From assembly GCA_021324355.1 (NCBI GenBank), contig JAJPJD010000018.1, positions 62,001-126,000 of the forward strand: a stretch of 64,000 nt of DNA, given 5' to 3'. Below, piece after piece: positions 45,593-54,662 of this stretch. The stretch comes from Actinomycetota bacterium. Lineage in GTDB: Bacteria > Actinomycetota > Acidimicrobiia > Acidimicrobiales > RAAP-2. Below the pieces are notes generated by a model that did not search any database, was not told the DNA's origin, and saw only the letters and a list, made by a program, of their open reading frames with translations. The position numbers were made by a program, and so were the translations under genes. The stretch's first letter is position 1. Every line of letters begins with the position of its first letter.

Positions 45593-46189
45593 TCAGGCCG
45601 AGACCGAGGGGAGCCAGTCCGGTCGGTTGGCCTCGTAGCGGGCGATCAGTTCTTCGAAGCGCAGGGTCAGGCCGATGTCGTCCCAGCCGTTGAGGAGCCG
45701 GGCCCGGGTGAACTCGTCGAGCGGGAAGGTGCCCGACAGGCCGGCCGCCGGGGCCTCGATGGTCCCTCGCTCGATGTCGATCGTCACCTCGAGCCCGGGG
45801 TCGGCTGCCACCGCGTCCAGGAGGGCCCGGCCCAGCTCCTCGTCCACTCGCACCGGCACGAGGCCCTGCTTGGTGCAGTTGGTGGCGAAGATGTCGCCGA
45901 AGCGGGGCGAGACCACCGCCTCGAAGCCGTAGTCCATGAGCGCCCACACCGCGTGCTCGCGCGACGACCCGGTGCCGAAGTTGGGACCGGCCACCAAGAT
46001 GGTGGCTCCGGCGTGCTCGTCCCGGTTGAGGACGAAGTCGCGGTCGTCCCGCCACTCGGCGAAGAGCCCGGCCCCGAAGCCGGTCCGCTCGACCCGCTTG
46101 AGCCAGTCCGACGGGATGATCTGGTCGGTGTCGACGTCGGAGCGGTCGAGGGGGACCGCGGTTCCGCTCACCACCCGCACTGGCTTCAT
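45593..46189 (-). CDS. leuD: 3-Isopropylmalate dehydratase, small subunit
   Basis: LeuD forms the swivelling domain of isopropylmalate isomerase and, with LeuC, also serves citramalate in the isoleucine route. The 198-residue protein has [19 protein letters not shown] and [17 protein letters not shown]. Its ATG overlaps the leuC stop by 4 nt. Confidence 0.96.
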   Translation of the reverse strand: MKPVRVVSGTAVPLDRSDVDTDQIIPSDWLKRVERTGFGAGLFAEWRDDRDFVLNRDEHAGATILVAGPNFGTGSSREHAVWALMDYGFEAVVSPRFGDIFATNCTKQGLVPVRVDEELGRALLDAVAADPGLEVTIDIERGTIEAPAAGLSGTFPLDEFTRARLLNGWDDIGLTLRFEELIARYEANRPDWLPSVSA

Positions 46190-47601
46190 GGCAGCTCCTC
46201 GGGGGTCCCGAAGCGACCGAGCACCGCGGTCGCCGCCGCCACGGCCGGCGAGACCAGGTGGGTCCGGCCGCCGCGCCCCTGACGCCCCTCGAAGTTCCGG
46301 TTGGAGGTCGACGCGCACCGCTCGCCGGCCGACAGCTTGTCGGGGTTCATGGCCAGGCACATCGAGCAGCCGGGCTCCCGCCAGTCGAAGCCCGCAGCCC
46401 GGAAGACGGCGTCGAGCCCCTCGGCCTCGGCCTCGGTTTTGACCCGGTGTGAGCCCGGGACGACCAGGGCCCGCAGCCCGGGACGGATTCGGCGGCCGGC
46501 CAGGACCGCGGCCGCCGCCCGCAGATCCTCGAGACGGGAGTTGGTGCACGACCCGATGAACACGGTGTCGACCGGGATCTCCCGGATCGGGGTGCCGGCG
46601 GTCAGGCCCATGTAGGCCAGGGCCCGGGCGGCTGCCTCCCGCTCGGCCGGCTGGGCGAAGGCGTCGGGGTCTGGCACGGTGCCGTCGATCGGCACCACCT
46701 GGGCCGGATTGGTCCCCCAGGTCACATGGGGCTGGAGCGTGGCGGCGTCCAGCGCGACCTCCTTGTCGAACACCGCTCCGGGGTCGCTGGGCAGCGACCG
46801 CCAGGAGTCAAGCGCCGCTTCCCAGGCCCGGCCCCGGGGCGCGTGGCGCCGTCCTTCCAGGTAGGCGAAGGTGACGTCGTCGGGAGCGACCATGCCGGCC
46901 CGGGCACCGCCCTCGATGCTCATGTTGCACACGGTCATGCGGCCCTCCATGGAGAGGGACCGGATGGCCTCGCCCCGGTACTCGATGACGTGGCCGGCCC
47001 CGCCGCCGGTGCCGATCCGCCCGATCACCGCCAGCACGATGTCCTTGGCGGTGACCCCGGCACCGAGCACGCCGTCGATGGTCACGGCCATGGTCGCCGG
47101 TCGGGACTGGGGGAGCGTCTGGGTGGCCAGGACGTGGTCGACCTCGCTCGTGCCGATGCCGAAGGCGAGCGCCCCGAAGGCCCCGTGGGTCGAGGTGTGG
47201 CTGTCGCCGCACACCACGGTCATCCCGGGCTGGGTCAGCCCCAGTTCCGGCCCGATCACGTGCACGATGCCCTGGTCGGGGTGGCCCATCGGGTAGCAGG
47301 CGATCCCGAACTCGGCACAGTTGGCCGCCAGCACCTCGAGCTGGCGACGGGAGATCGGGTCGGCCACCGGAGCTCGCACGTCGGTGGTGGGCACGTTGTG
47401 GTCGGCGGTGGCCACGGTCAACTCCGGGCGACGAACCCGTCGGCCGGCCAGCCGCAGACCGTCGAACGCCTGGGGCGAGGTGACCTCGTGCACCAGGTGC
47501 AGGTCGATGTAGAGCAGGTCCGGCTCCCCCTCGGCCGACCGGACGACGTGGGCCTCCCAGACCTTGTCGACCAGGGTCTTGGGGGCGCCCTCGGCGGCCA
47601 T
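46186..47601 (-). CDS. leuC: 3-Isopropylmalate dehydratase, large subunit
   Basis: LeuC carries the 4Fe-4S cluster; its ligand cysteines appear in [14 protein letters not shown] and [12 protein letters not shown], plus one in [15 protein letters not shown]. The 471-residue length is normal. Its ATG shares one base with the greA stop and its end overlaps leuD, so greA-leuC-leuD is one reverse-strand operon. Confidence 0.97.
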   Translation of the reverse strand: MAAEGAPKTLVDKVWEAHVVRSAEGEPDLLYIDLHLVHEVTSPQAFDGLRLAGRRVRRPELTVATADHNVPTTDVRAPVADPISRRQLEVLAANCAEFGIACYPMGHPDQGIVHVIGPELGLTQPGMTVVCGDSHTSTHGAFGALAFGIGTSEVDHVLATQTLPQSRPATMAVTIDGVLGAGVTAKDIVLAVIGRIGTGGGAGHVIEYRGEAIRSLSMEGRMTVCNMSIEGGARAGMVAPDDVTFAYLEGRRHAPRGRAWEAALDSWRSLPSDPGAVFDKEVALDAATLQPHVTWGTNPAQVVPIDGTVPDPDAFAQPAEREAAARALAYMGLTAGTPIREIPVDTVFIGSCTNSRLEDLRAAAAVLAGRRIRPGLRALVVPGSHRVKTEAEAEGLDAVFRAAGFDWREPGCSMCLAMNPDKLSAGERCASTSNRNFEGRQGRGGRTHLVSPAVAAATAVLGRFGTPEELP

Positions 47602-48101
47602 CAGGCCTCGACCTCGACGATGGTGACCGTGAGGGTGCCCCCGGGGGCTTCGTAGGCGACGGTGTCGCCCGGTCGGCGGCCCAGCAGCGCCTGGCCGAGC
47701 GGGGCCTCGGGCGAGACCACCGCCAAGCCCTCGCGCCGCTCCTCGATCGAGCCGACCAGGAACCGCTGGATGTCGTCCTCGTCGTCGCCCTCGTAGCGCA
47801 GGGCGACGACGGAGCCGTGGGTCACCGTGCCGTCTCCGTCGCTGCCGGACACCACCGTCGCCTCCTTGAGCAAGGCCTGGAGGTGGCGGATCCGGGACTC
47901 CATCTTCCCCTGCGTGTCCTTGGCCGCGTGGTAGTCCCCGTTCTCCGAGAGGTCGCCCAGTGCCCGGGCGGCCTCGATCGCGGCCGCGATCTCGCTGCGG
48001 CCCCGGGTGGTGAGGTCCTCCAGCTCGGCCACCAGGCGGTCGTAGGTCTCCTTGGTGAGGCGGGTGCCGGTCGTCTCCTCGCTTGGTCGATTCGGCGTCA
48101 T
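47601..48101 (-). CDS. greA: Transcription elongation factor GreA
   Basis: GreA rescues backtracked RNA polymerase by stimulating transcript cleavage. The 166-residue protein has the N-terminal coiled coil ([16 protein letters not shown] ... [25 protein letters not shown]) with the acidic tip, and the C-terminal FKBP-like domain ending [16 protein letters not shown] 48101 fits the family. A minus-strand TAGCCT at 48156-48161 lies 6 nt before an in-frame GTG at 48149, so a leaderless form with 16 extra residues, or a 48-nt leader, is possible. It leads the leuCD operon, an unusual partner. Confidence 0.94.
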   Translation of the reverse strand: MTPNRPSEETTGTRLTKETYDRLVAELEDLTTRGRSEIAAAIEAARALGDLSENGDYHAAKDTQGKMESRIRHLQALLKEATVVSGSDGDGTVTHGSVVALRYEGDDEDDIQRFLVGSIEERREGLAVVSPEAPLGQALLGRRPGDTVAYEAPGGTLTVTIVEVEA

Positions 48102-48190
48102 GGGCTGAGTCCTGGCTGTCTCTCCCCGGCCGTGCTCCCGGCCGGGCACCCCTCGAGGCTACCGGCCCCGGCCGGGGACCTCGGCGCCGC

Positions 48191-49033
48191 TCACGCGTCC
48201 CGGCGGACCATGAGGATGCCGCCGATGACGAGGACCGCCGCGCTGTAGACGCAGAGCAGCGCGAACCCGACCCAGGGGGACAGGAGCGGGATCCCGCCGA
48301 AGGCGTGGGTCGTCGCCCGGGTGGCGGCCATCCGCTCCCCGATGACCAGCGGCATGAACTTCATGACCGAGTGCTGGAACGACTGGGGGAATGCCTGGAT
48401 GATGAGGGGCAGCACGAGCAGGAGGCCGACGTAGGCGGTGAGCGCCCCGGCGGTGTGCCGGATGATGGTGGCCAGGCCGAGGGCGAACAGGCCGAGCACG
48501 GTCAGCACCAGGCCGGCCCCGACCACCGCCCGCAGCACCCCGGGCTGGCCCAAGGTCGCGTAGGGGGTGGATCCCCGCAGGAGCGCCTGGCCCAGGAAGA
48601 ACGCCCCGAAGGTCAGCACCTCGCTGGCCACCAGCGCGACCAGCGCGAACACCGCGGTCTTGCACGCCAGCACCAGGGGGCGGTTGGGCACGGCCGACAG
48701 GGTGGCCCGGATGGTCCCGGTCCCGTACTCGGCGCTCATCACCAGGACCCCGAGGACGCCGATCACGATCTGGCCCAGGAACAGCCCGGCCAGGCTGCGG
48801 GCGGTGGGGTCGAAGTTGACCCGGTCGACGATCCCGCCGCTGCGCCAGTGGGCAGCAGTCACTGCGGTGGCCAGCGCGCCGATCCCGATCACTGCGACCA
48901 CGGTCGCCACCAGGGCCCAGATGGTCGAGCGGACCGTGCGCATCTTGGTCCACTCCGAGCGCAACTGCCCGAGCGGCCCGTAGTGGCCACCCGGCAACCG
49001 AGCCGTCCCGATCGCGGCCGCCCCGGCGCTCAT
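48191..49033 (-). CDS. ABC-2 type exporter permease
   Basis: The 280-residue protein has a cytoplasmic N-terminus with [14 protein letters not shown], then about six membrane helices, including [19 protein letters not shown] and [18 protein letters not shown]. This pattern is typical of ABC-2 permeases beside a BcrA/Nat-type ATPase. Its ATG overlaps the ATPase stop (ATGA). Exported compound unknown. Confidence 0.9.
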   Translation of the reverse strand: MSAGAAAIGTARLPGGHYGPLGQLRSEWTKMRTVRSTIWALVATVVAVIGIGALATAVTAAHWRSGGIVDRVNFDPTARSLAGLFLGQIVIGVLGVLVMSAEYGTGTIRATLSAVPNRPLVLACKTAVFALVALVASEVLTFGAFFLGQALLRGSTPYATLGQPGVLRAVVGAGLVLTVLGLFALGLATIIRHTAGALTAYVGLLLVLPLIIQAFPQSFQHSVMKFMPLVIGERMAATRATTHAFGGIPLLSPWVGFALLCVYSAAVLVIGGILMVRRDA

Positions 49034-49989
49034 CGAGCCGCTCCGGGGCCGGGGGCGCTGGGCACCGTCGCCGCCGGCCCGGCCTCTTGCCGGGCGCCGA
49101 ACTCGACGCTGTCGCGGGTCAGGTCCATGAACGCCTCCTCCAAGGAGGCCTGCAGCGGGGTCAGCTCGTGGAGCCGGACCCCGTGCTCGCCGGCCAGGTC
49201 GCCGATGGCCTCGGCGCCGAGCCCGGTGACGGTGAGGGCCCCGTCGGTGCCCGGGTCCACCTGGCCGCCAGCGCTCTCGAGCAGGGGCACCAGCCGTTGC
49301 GGCTCGGGGGTGCGGACCCGGACGAACTGGCGGGAGCGGTCGGCGACCAGCTCGGCCACCGGCCGGTCGGCGATGAGCCGGCCCCGTCCGATCACCACCA
49401 CGTGGTCGGCGGTCAGGGCCATCTCGCTCATCAGGTGGCTGGAGACGAACACCGTCCGGCCCTCGCCGGCCAGGTGCCGCAGGAGGGTGCGGACCCACAG
49501 GATCCCTTCGGGGTCCAGGCCGTTGACCGGCTCGTCGAACAGCAGGACCGCCGGGTCGCCGAGCAGGGCGGCGGCGATTCCCAGCCGCTGGCCCATGCCG
49601 AGGGAGAACTTCCCGGCCCGGCGGCCGGCGACCTCTGCCAGCCCGACCAGCTCGAGGACCTCGTCGACTCGCCGGCGCCCGATCCCGTGGGTCTGGGCCA
49701 GCATCCACAGGTGGTTGAACGCGCTCCGCCCGGGGTGGATGGCCTTGGCCTCGAGCAGGGCGCCGACCTCGTGCAGCGGCCAGGGGAGGTCGCGGTAGGG
49801 GCGGCCGTTGATCCGGGCCTCGCCGGCGTCAGGCCGGTCGAGGCCCATGATCATCCGCATGGTGGTCGACTTCCCCGACCCGTTGGGCCCGAGGAAACCG
49901 GTCACCTGTCCCGGCCGGACCTCGAAGGAGAGCGAGTCGACCGCCAGGGTCTTGCCGTAGTGCTTGGTCAAGCCGTGGGCCTCGATCAT
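49030..49989 (-). CDS. ABC transporter ATP-binding protein (CcmA/BcrA type)
   Basis: The 319-residue ATPase has Walker A GPNGSGKST, signature KFSLGMGQRLGIAAALLG, Walker B AVLLFDEPVNGLDPEG and the H-loop FVSSHLMSE. The C-terminal extension of about 100 residues is usual for the DrrA/BcrA class. It overlaps the amidotransferase gene upstream and the permease gene downstream by 4 nt each. Confidence 0.93.
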   Translation of the reverse strand: MIEAHGLTKHYGKTLAVDSLSFEVRPGQVTGFLGPNGSGKSTTMRMIMGLDRPDAGEARINGRPYRDLPWPLHEVGALLEAKAIHPGRSAFNHLWMLAQTHGIGRRRVDEVLELVGLAEVAGRRAGKFSLGMGQRLGIAAALLGDPAVLLFDEPVNGLDPEGILWVRTLLRHLAGEGRTVFVSSHLMSEMALTADHVVVIGRGRLIADRPVAELVADRSRQFVRVRTPEPQRLVPLLESAGGQVDPGTDGALTVTGLGAEAIGDLAGEHGVRLHELTPLQASLEEAFMDLTRDSVEFGARQEAGPAATVPSAPGPGAAR

Positions 49990-50774
49990 GGGTGCTCCTC
50001 GACCAGCTCTCCGGGGTCGCTCGGGGATCGGGCCACCTTAGCGCCGGGGTGCCGGCCGGCCAGGGCAGCCGGCCGGTCCCGGGCCGCTTCGACCAGGCGC
50101 TCGAACAGCCTGGGGTCGTCCCCCGCCTCGGGGTGCCACTGCACCGCGACCAGGAAGGGGAGCTCGGGGTCGTCCAGCGCTTCGACGATGCCGTCGCCGG
50201 ACCACCCGCAGGCTCGCAGGCCCGACCCGAGGCGATCGATCCCCTGGTGGTGGTGGGTCGGGACGTCCAACTCGGCCCCCAGCAGGGCCCCGAGCCGGCT
50301 GGCCGGGTCGAGCCGGACCCGGTGGGTGCCGTAGCCGCCGGGAGGCCCCAAGTGCTCCGGGCTGGCCCCGACGTCGGGGAGGTGCTGGTGGAGCGTCCCG
50401 CCCCGCCACACGTTGACCACCTGGATGCCTCGGCAGATGGCCAGCACCGGCAGTCCGCCGTCGGCGGCCGCGTCGAGCAGGTCGAGCTCGAAGCGGTCCC
50501 GCCGGCGGTCGGGCCGCTGGGCCTGCGGGTGCCGGGGCGCCCCGAACACGTCGGGGTCGACGTCGGTCCCTCCGGTGAGCACCAGCCCGTCGAGGTGGTC
50601 GGCCACCGAGCGAGCCGCGCCGTCGACCGCGGCCAGCACCACCGGGATGCCGCCGGCCCGAGCCACCGCGCGGACGTAGTCGGTCGGGACGAGGGTGCAC
50701 CGCTCGGTCCAGTCGCCGTAGGTGGCGGTCAGCTCGCTGGCGGTGATCCCGATAACCGGGCCTCGCTCAGCCAT
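49986..50774 (-). CDS. Class-I glutamine amidotransferase-like gamma-glutamyl hydrolase (peptidase C26)
   Basis: The 262-residue protein has LVLTGGTDVDP, the nucleophile Cys in LAICRGIQVVN, and the His-Glu pair in VQWHPEAGDD, the PuuD/gamma-Glu-GABA hydrolase arrangement. It would cleave gamma-glutamyl bonds in the cytoplasm. It is first in a coupled set with the ABC exporter genes, so hydrolysis and export may be linked (inference). Confidence 0.9.
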   Translation of the reverse strand: MAERGPVIGITASELTATYGDWTERCTLVPTDYVRAVARAGGIPVVLAAVDGAARSVADHLDGLVLTGGTDVDPDVFGAPRHPQAQRPDRRRDRFELDLLDAAADGGLPVLAICRGIQVVNVWRGGTLHQHLPDVGASPEHLGPPGGYGTHRVRLDPASRLGALLGAELDVPTHHHQGIDRLGSGLRACGWSGDGIVEALDDPELPFLVAVQWHPEAGDDPRLFERLVEAARDRPAALAGRHPGAKVARSPSDPGELVEEHP

Positions 50775-50810
50775 GCCGAAGCGGACCCTTGGGCCGCCCG
50801 GTGGGGCTGG

Positions 50811-50840
50811 TTGACGTGGCGGGGGAGCGCAGGGGACAAT
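50811..50840 (+). promoter_or_regulatory. Promoter of the leuB leader
   Basis: TTGACG (50811-50816), 18-bp spacer, GACAAT (50835-50840). The start is predicted within 1-2 nt of the leader ATG at 50849. Confidence 0.6.
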
Positions 50841-50848
50841 GGTGGCTC

Positions 50849-50884
50849 ATGTTCGTCGCCCACGGCCAGGTGATCATCGTGTAG
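50849..50884 (+). CDS. leuB-ilvE-cimA leader peptide (attenuator)
   Basis: The 11-residue ORF encodes MFVAHGQVIIV, ending in GTG ATC ATC GTG TAG. The Val/Ile bias fits an operon that makes isoleucine via citramalate and transaminates all three amino acids. As at ilvB, the last base of the stop is the first base of hairpin A. Confidence 0.72.
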   Translation: MFVAHGQVIIV

Positions 50885-50907
50885 GCACGTGCCCACCGGC
50901 ACGTGCC
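50884..50907 (+). promoter_or_regulatory. leuB leader hairpin A
   Basis: GGCACGTGCC (50884-50893) and the identical, self-complementary GGCACGTGCC (50898-50907) can pair over the loop CACC. Each copy could also fold on itself or act as a DNA site. Confidence 0.55.
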
Positions 50908-50911
50908 TGTT

Positions 50912-50936
50912 CGACCGTCCACTTGGTGGGCGGTCG
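50912..50936 (+). terminator. leuB attenuator terminator (weak U tract)
   Basis: CGACCGTCCAC (50912-50922) pairs with GTGGGCGGTCG (50926-50936) including one U-G pair. Only TTGCATATT follows, so termination may be inefficient. Confidence 0.55.
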
Positions 50937-51040
50937 TTGCATATTCAGACCCATTTCGCGAGCGGACCAGAGCTGATGGACCACACTACAGAGATGCACC
51001 GGGAGCACCTGAGCGCGTCGGGCGGCCAGGCGGTGCCCAC

Positions 51041-52087
51041 GTGACCGGCCGCCGCCACGCGGTGGCGGTCATCGGCGGCGACGGGATCGGCCCCGAGGTG
51101 GTGGCCGAGGCGCTCAAGGTGGTCGAGGCGGCCGGGGTTGCCCTCGACACCACCACCTATGAGCTGGGGGCGGCCCACTACCTGCGCACCGGCGAGGTTC
51201 TCAGCGACGAGGTCCTCGAGGAGCTGCGGGGGTTCGACGCCATCTTGCTCGGGGCGGTCGGACCGCCGGTCGGCGACACCTCGGTCCCGCCGGGCCTGCT
51301 CGAGCGGGGGCTCCTGCTCAAGCTCCGCTTCGAGCTCGACCTGTACATCAATCTGCGGCCCTTCGCTGGCGCCCCCGGTGCCATCGCCGAGGGGGCCGAG
51401 TTCGTGGTGGTTCGGGAGAACACCGAGGGCGCCTACGCCGGCGAGGGCGGGTTCCTGCGCCGGGGCACCCAGCACGAGATCGCCACCCAGGGCTCGGTGA
51501 ACACCCGGATGGGGGTCGAGCGGTGCGTCCGGTTCGCCTTCGAGCTGGCCGAGCGCCGCCCGGCGCACCGGCTCACCTTGGTCCACAAGACCAACGTGCT
51601 CACCTTCGCCGGCGACCTGTGGCGGCGGACGGTCGAAGAGGTCGCCGCCGACCACAGCGGGGTGGCGCACGACTACCAGCACGTCGACGCGGCCTGCATC
51701 TACCTGGTCGAGCGGCCCCGCAGCTACGACGTGATCGTGACCGACAACCTGTTCGGCGACATCCTCACCGACCTGGCCGGGGCGGTGTGCGGCGGCCACG
51801 GCCTCTCCCCGTCGGCCAACCTCAACCCGGCCCGCACCGGGCCGTCGCTGTTCGAGCCGGTCCACGGGGCGGCCCACGACATCGCCGGCCAGGGAGTGGC
51901 GAACCCGGTCGCGGCCATCCGGTCGGCCAGCCTCATGCTCGACTTTTTGGGCGAGACCGACGCAGCGGCCCGCATCGACAAGGCGGTCGCCGACCTCGTC
52001 GGCTCCGGCCAGCTCTCCCGCCCCCCAACCGGCGCCGACCGGTGGTCGACCTCGGCCATCGGCGAGGCCATCGCAGAAAGGCTCTGA
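51041..52087 (+). CDS. leuB: 3-Isopropylmalate dehydrogenase
   Basis: LeuB oxidatively decarboxylates 3-isopropylmalate, and beta-methylmalate in the citramalate route. The 348-residue protein from GTG 51041 starts [15 protein letters not shown], contains [15 protein letters not shown] and the NAD/metal motif [15 protein letters not shown], and ends with the usual [14 protein letters not shown] region. A leader of about 190 nt with an attenuator precedes it. The ilvE ATG follows 1 nt after its stop. Confidence 0.96.
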   Translation: MTGRRHAVAVIGGDGIGPEVVAEALKVVEAAGVALDTTTYELGAAHYLRTGEVLSDEVLEELRGFDAILLGAVGPPVGDTSVPPGLLERGLLLKLRFELDLYINLRPFAGAPGAIAEGAEFVVVRENTEGAYAGEGGFLRRGTQHEIATQGSVNTRMGVERCVRFAFELAERRPAHRLTLVHKTNVLTFAGDLWRRTVEEVAADHSGVAHDYQHVDAACIYLVERPRSYDVIVTDNLFGDILTDLAGAVCGGHGLSPSANLNPARTGPSLFEPVHGAAHDIAGQGVANPVAAIRSASLMLDFLGETDAAARIDKAVADLVGSGQLSRPPTGADRWSTSAIGEAIAERL

Positions 52088-52088
52088 G

Positions 52089-53018
52089 ATGCCCATCACC
52101 CCGACCGAGAAGATCTGGATGGACGGTGAGCTGGTCGACTGGGCCGACGCCACCGTGCACGTCCTCACCCACACCATGCACTACGGCTCGGGGGTCTTCG
52201 AGGGGATCCGGGCCTACAAGACCGCCCGGGGGGTGGCCATCTTCCGGCTGCGCGACCACATCGAGCGCCTCTTCGCCTCGGCCAAGGTCCTCATGATCGA
52301 GATGCCCTACAGCCTGGACCAGGTGCTGGAGGCCTGCCGCCAGGTGGTGAGGGTGAACCGGCTGCACGACGGCTGCTACCTGCGCCCGATCGTCTACCTC
52401 GGCTACGGCGAGATGGGGCTCAACCCGCTGCCGTGCCCGGTCAACGTGGCCATCGCGGCCTGGCCGTGGGCCAGCTACCTGGGCGACGAGGGGGTGGCCA
52501 ACGGGGTCCGGGTGAAGGTCAGCTCGTGGCAGCGCCACGACCCCAACGCGGTACCCACCGCGGCCAAGAGCACCGGCATGTACCTCAACTCCTCGCTGGC
52601 CAAGGTGGAAGCCCTGAAGGCCGGGTACGACGAGGCCATCTTGCTGGCACCGGACGGGCACGTGAGCGAGTGCACCGGGGAGAACCTCTTCATCGTGCGC
52701 GACGGGACGCTGATCACCCCCCCGTCCTCGGATGCCGGCGCCCTGGACGGCATCACCCAGCGCTCGGTCGAGACCATCGCCACCGATCTCGGCTACGGCC
52801 TGGAGCACGAGGCCCTGATCCGCACCGATCTCTACCTGGCTGACGAGGCCTTCCTCACCGGGACCGCGGCCGAGGTGGTCCCGATCTGCTCGGTCGACGA
52901 CCGGCCGGTCGGGACCGGGCGACCCGGGCCGATCACCAAAGAGATCCAGTCGGTCTTCTTCGCCACCGTGCGCGGCGAGGTCGACCGGTACAAGGACTGG
53001 TTGGACCATGTCGAGTAG
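52089..53018 (+). CDS. ilvE: Branched-chain amino acid aminotransferase
   Basis: IlvE carries out the last step to valine, leucine and isoleucine. The 309-residue fold-type IV PLP enzyme has VHVLTHTMHYGSGVFEGIRAY, the PLP Lys in TAAKSTGMYLNSSLAK, and the signature SECTGENLFIVRDGTLITPP. It lies between leuB and cimA, with an 11-nt overlap into cimA. Confidence 0.96.
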   Translation: MPITPTEKIWMDGELVDWADATVHVLTHTMHYGSGVFEGIRAYKTARGVAIFRLRDHIERLFASAKVLMIEMPYSLDQVLEACRQVVRVNRLHDGCYLRPIVYLGYGEMGLNPLPCPVNVAIAAWPWASYLGDEGVANGVRVKVSSWQRHDPNAVPTAAKSTGMYLNSSLAKVEALKAGYDEAILLAPDGHVSECTGENLFIVRDGTLITPPSSDAGALDGITQRSVETIATDLGYGLEHEALIRTDLYLADEAFLTGTAAEVVPICSVDDRPVGTGRPGPITKEIQSVFFATVRGEVDRYKDWLDHVE

Positions 53019-54642
53019 CCCCCGAGCGCATCTCCACCGGCCCGCCTCGCACGACTTCACCATGCCGAGCTGGCCTGATTCGGTCGACATCTTCGACACC
53101 ACGCTGCGCGACGGCAGCCAGCAGGAGGGGCTCTCCCTCACCGTGGACGACAAGCTCCGGGTGGCCGAGCAGCTCGACCACCTGGGCGTGGCCTACATCG
53201 AGGGGGGGTGGCCAGGCGCCAACCCCAAGGACGACGAGTTCTTCCGCCGTGCCCCGAGCGAGCTTCGCCTCGGCACCTCGACCCTGGTGGCCTTCTCGTC
53301 CACTCGTCGAGCCGGGGGCCGGGCCGAGGAGGACGAGACGCTGCGCAAGCTGGTCGAGGCCGGGACCTCGACGGTGTGCATCGTCGCCAAGTCCTGGGAC
53401 CGCCACGTGACCGACGCGCTGCGCACCGACCTCGACGAGGCAGTGGCCATGGTGGCCGATTCGGTCGAGTTCCTCCGCCGCCACGACAAGCGGGTGTTCC
53501 TCGACGCCGAGCACTTCTTCGACGGCTACCGGCACAATCCGGAGTTCGCCCTCCGGGTGCTTCGGGCGGCCGAGGAGGCCGGGGCCGAGGCCCTGGTCCT
53601 GTGCGACACCAACGGCGGGGCGCTGCCCCACCAGGTCGCGGTCGCAGTCGCAGAGGTCCGCGAGCGGACCAGTGCCCAGATCGGGATCCACTGCCACAAC
53701 GACACCGGCTGCGCGGTCGCCAACACGTTGGCCGCGGTGGCCGCTGGTGCCACCCACGTGCAGGGCTGCATCAACGGCTACGGCGAGCGGGCCGGCAACG
53801 CGGATCTGGCCGCGGCCATCCCGGACCTCACCCTCAAGCTGTCCGTGCGCACGATCCCGCCCGAGCGGATGGAGCGACTGACCGCGGTCTCCCACCACAT
53901 CGCCGAGCTGGTCAACGTGGCCCCGAACCCCCAGCAGCCCTACGTGGGGGCCTCGGTGTTCGCCCACAAGGGCGGGCTGCACGCCAGCGCGATCGCTCGC
54001 CGGCGCGACCTCTACGAGCACGTGCCGCCGGACTCGGTTGGCAACGGCACCAGAGTGGTGGTCTCGGAGATGGCCGGCCGCTCCACGCTGGCCATGAAGG
54101 CCACCGAGCTCGGCCTGGACCTCGACGGCGAGGTCCTGGGCCGGGTGCTCGACGAGCTCAAGCGGCTGGAGCACGAGGGCTACCACTTCGAGGTGGCCGA
54201 CGGTTCGCTGGAGCTGCTGCTGCGACGGGCGAGCGGGTGGGAGCCCGACTTCTTCACCGTCGAGTCCTTCCGGGTCATCACCGATCACGGCGGGTCGGCA
54301 GCCGGCGGTCCGCTCACCACCGAGGCCACGGTGAAGGTCCATGTCGGCTCGCAGCGGGTGGTGGCGACCGCCGAGGGCAATGGTCCGGTCAATGCGCTGG
54401 ACGCCGCCTTGCGCCAGGCGGTCGAGCCGCACTTCCCGGCACTGGCCGGCATCCGGCTCACCGACTACCGGGTTCGGGTGCTCGACAGCGGCGTGGGGAC
54501 CGGAGCCGTGACCCGGGTGCTGGTCGACACCAGCGACGACCAGAGCACCTGGACCACCATCGGGGTGTCGGAGAACATCATCGAGGCCAGCTGGCAGGCC
54601 CTGTACGACTCGATCGTCCTCGGTCTGCTGAGGGCAGGGTGA
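53008..54642 (+). CDS. cimA: (R)-Citramalate synthase
   Basis: CimA condenses pyruvate with acetyl-CoA, giving 2-ketobutyrate for isoleucine without threonine deaminase. The 544-residue protein has IFDTTLRDGSQQEGLSLTVDDKL-type start motifs, IGIHCHNDTGCAVANTLAA, INGYGERAGNADL and FAHKGGLHASAI, then a LeuA-type regulatory domain. The TTLRDGSQQ and GYGER patterns separate it from LeuA, which is present elsewhere. ATG 53008 overlaps ilvE; ATG 53062 is an alternative nearer the conserved core. Confidence 0.93.
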   Translation: MSSSPRAHLHRPASHDFTMPSWPDSVDIFDTTLRDGSQQEGLSLTVDDKLRVAEQLDHLGVAYIEGGWPGANPKDDEFFRRAPSELRLGTSTLVAFSSTRRAGGRAEEDETLRKLVEAGTSTVCIVAKSWDRHVTDALRTDLDEAVAMVADSVEFLRRHDKRVFLDAEHFFDGYRHNPEFALRVLRAAEEAGAEALVLCDTNGGALPHQVAVAVAEVRERTSAQIGIHCHNDTGCAVANTLAAVAAGATHVQGCINGYGERAGNADLAAAIPDLTLKLSVRTIPPERMERLTAVSHHIAELVNVAPNPQQPYVGASVFAHKGGLHASAIARRRDLYEHVPPDSVGNGTRVVVSEMAGRSTLAMKATELGLDLDGEVLGRVLDELKRLEHEGYHFEVADGSLELLLRRASGWEPDFFTVESFRVITDHGGSAAGGPLTTEATVKVHVGSQRVVATAEGNGPVNALDAALRQAVEPHFPALAGIRLTDYRVRVLDSGVGTGAVTRVLVDTSDDQSTWTTIGVSENIIEASWQALYDSIVLGLLRAG

Positions 54643-54662
54643 CGAAGGAGGAGCGAGAGGCG

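Noticed and set aside
50884..50907. Two GGCACGTGCC copies as a protein-binding E-box-like operator
   Set aside because: Their position directly after a leader-peptide stop, parallel to two other leaders, is better explained as RNA hairpin A; an operator role is not excluded.
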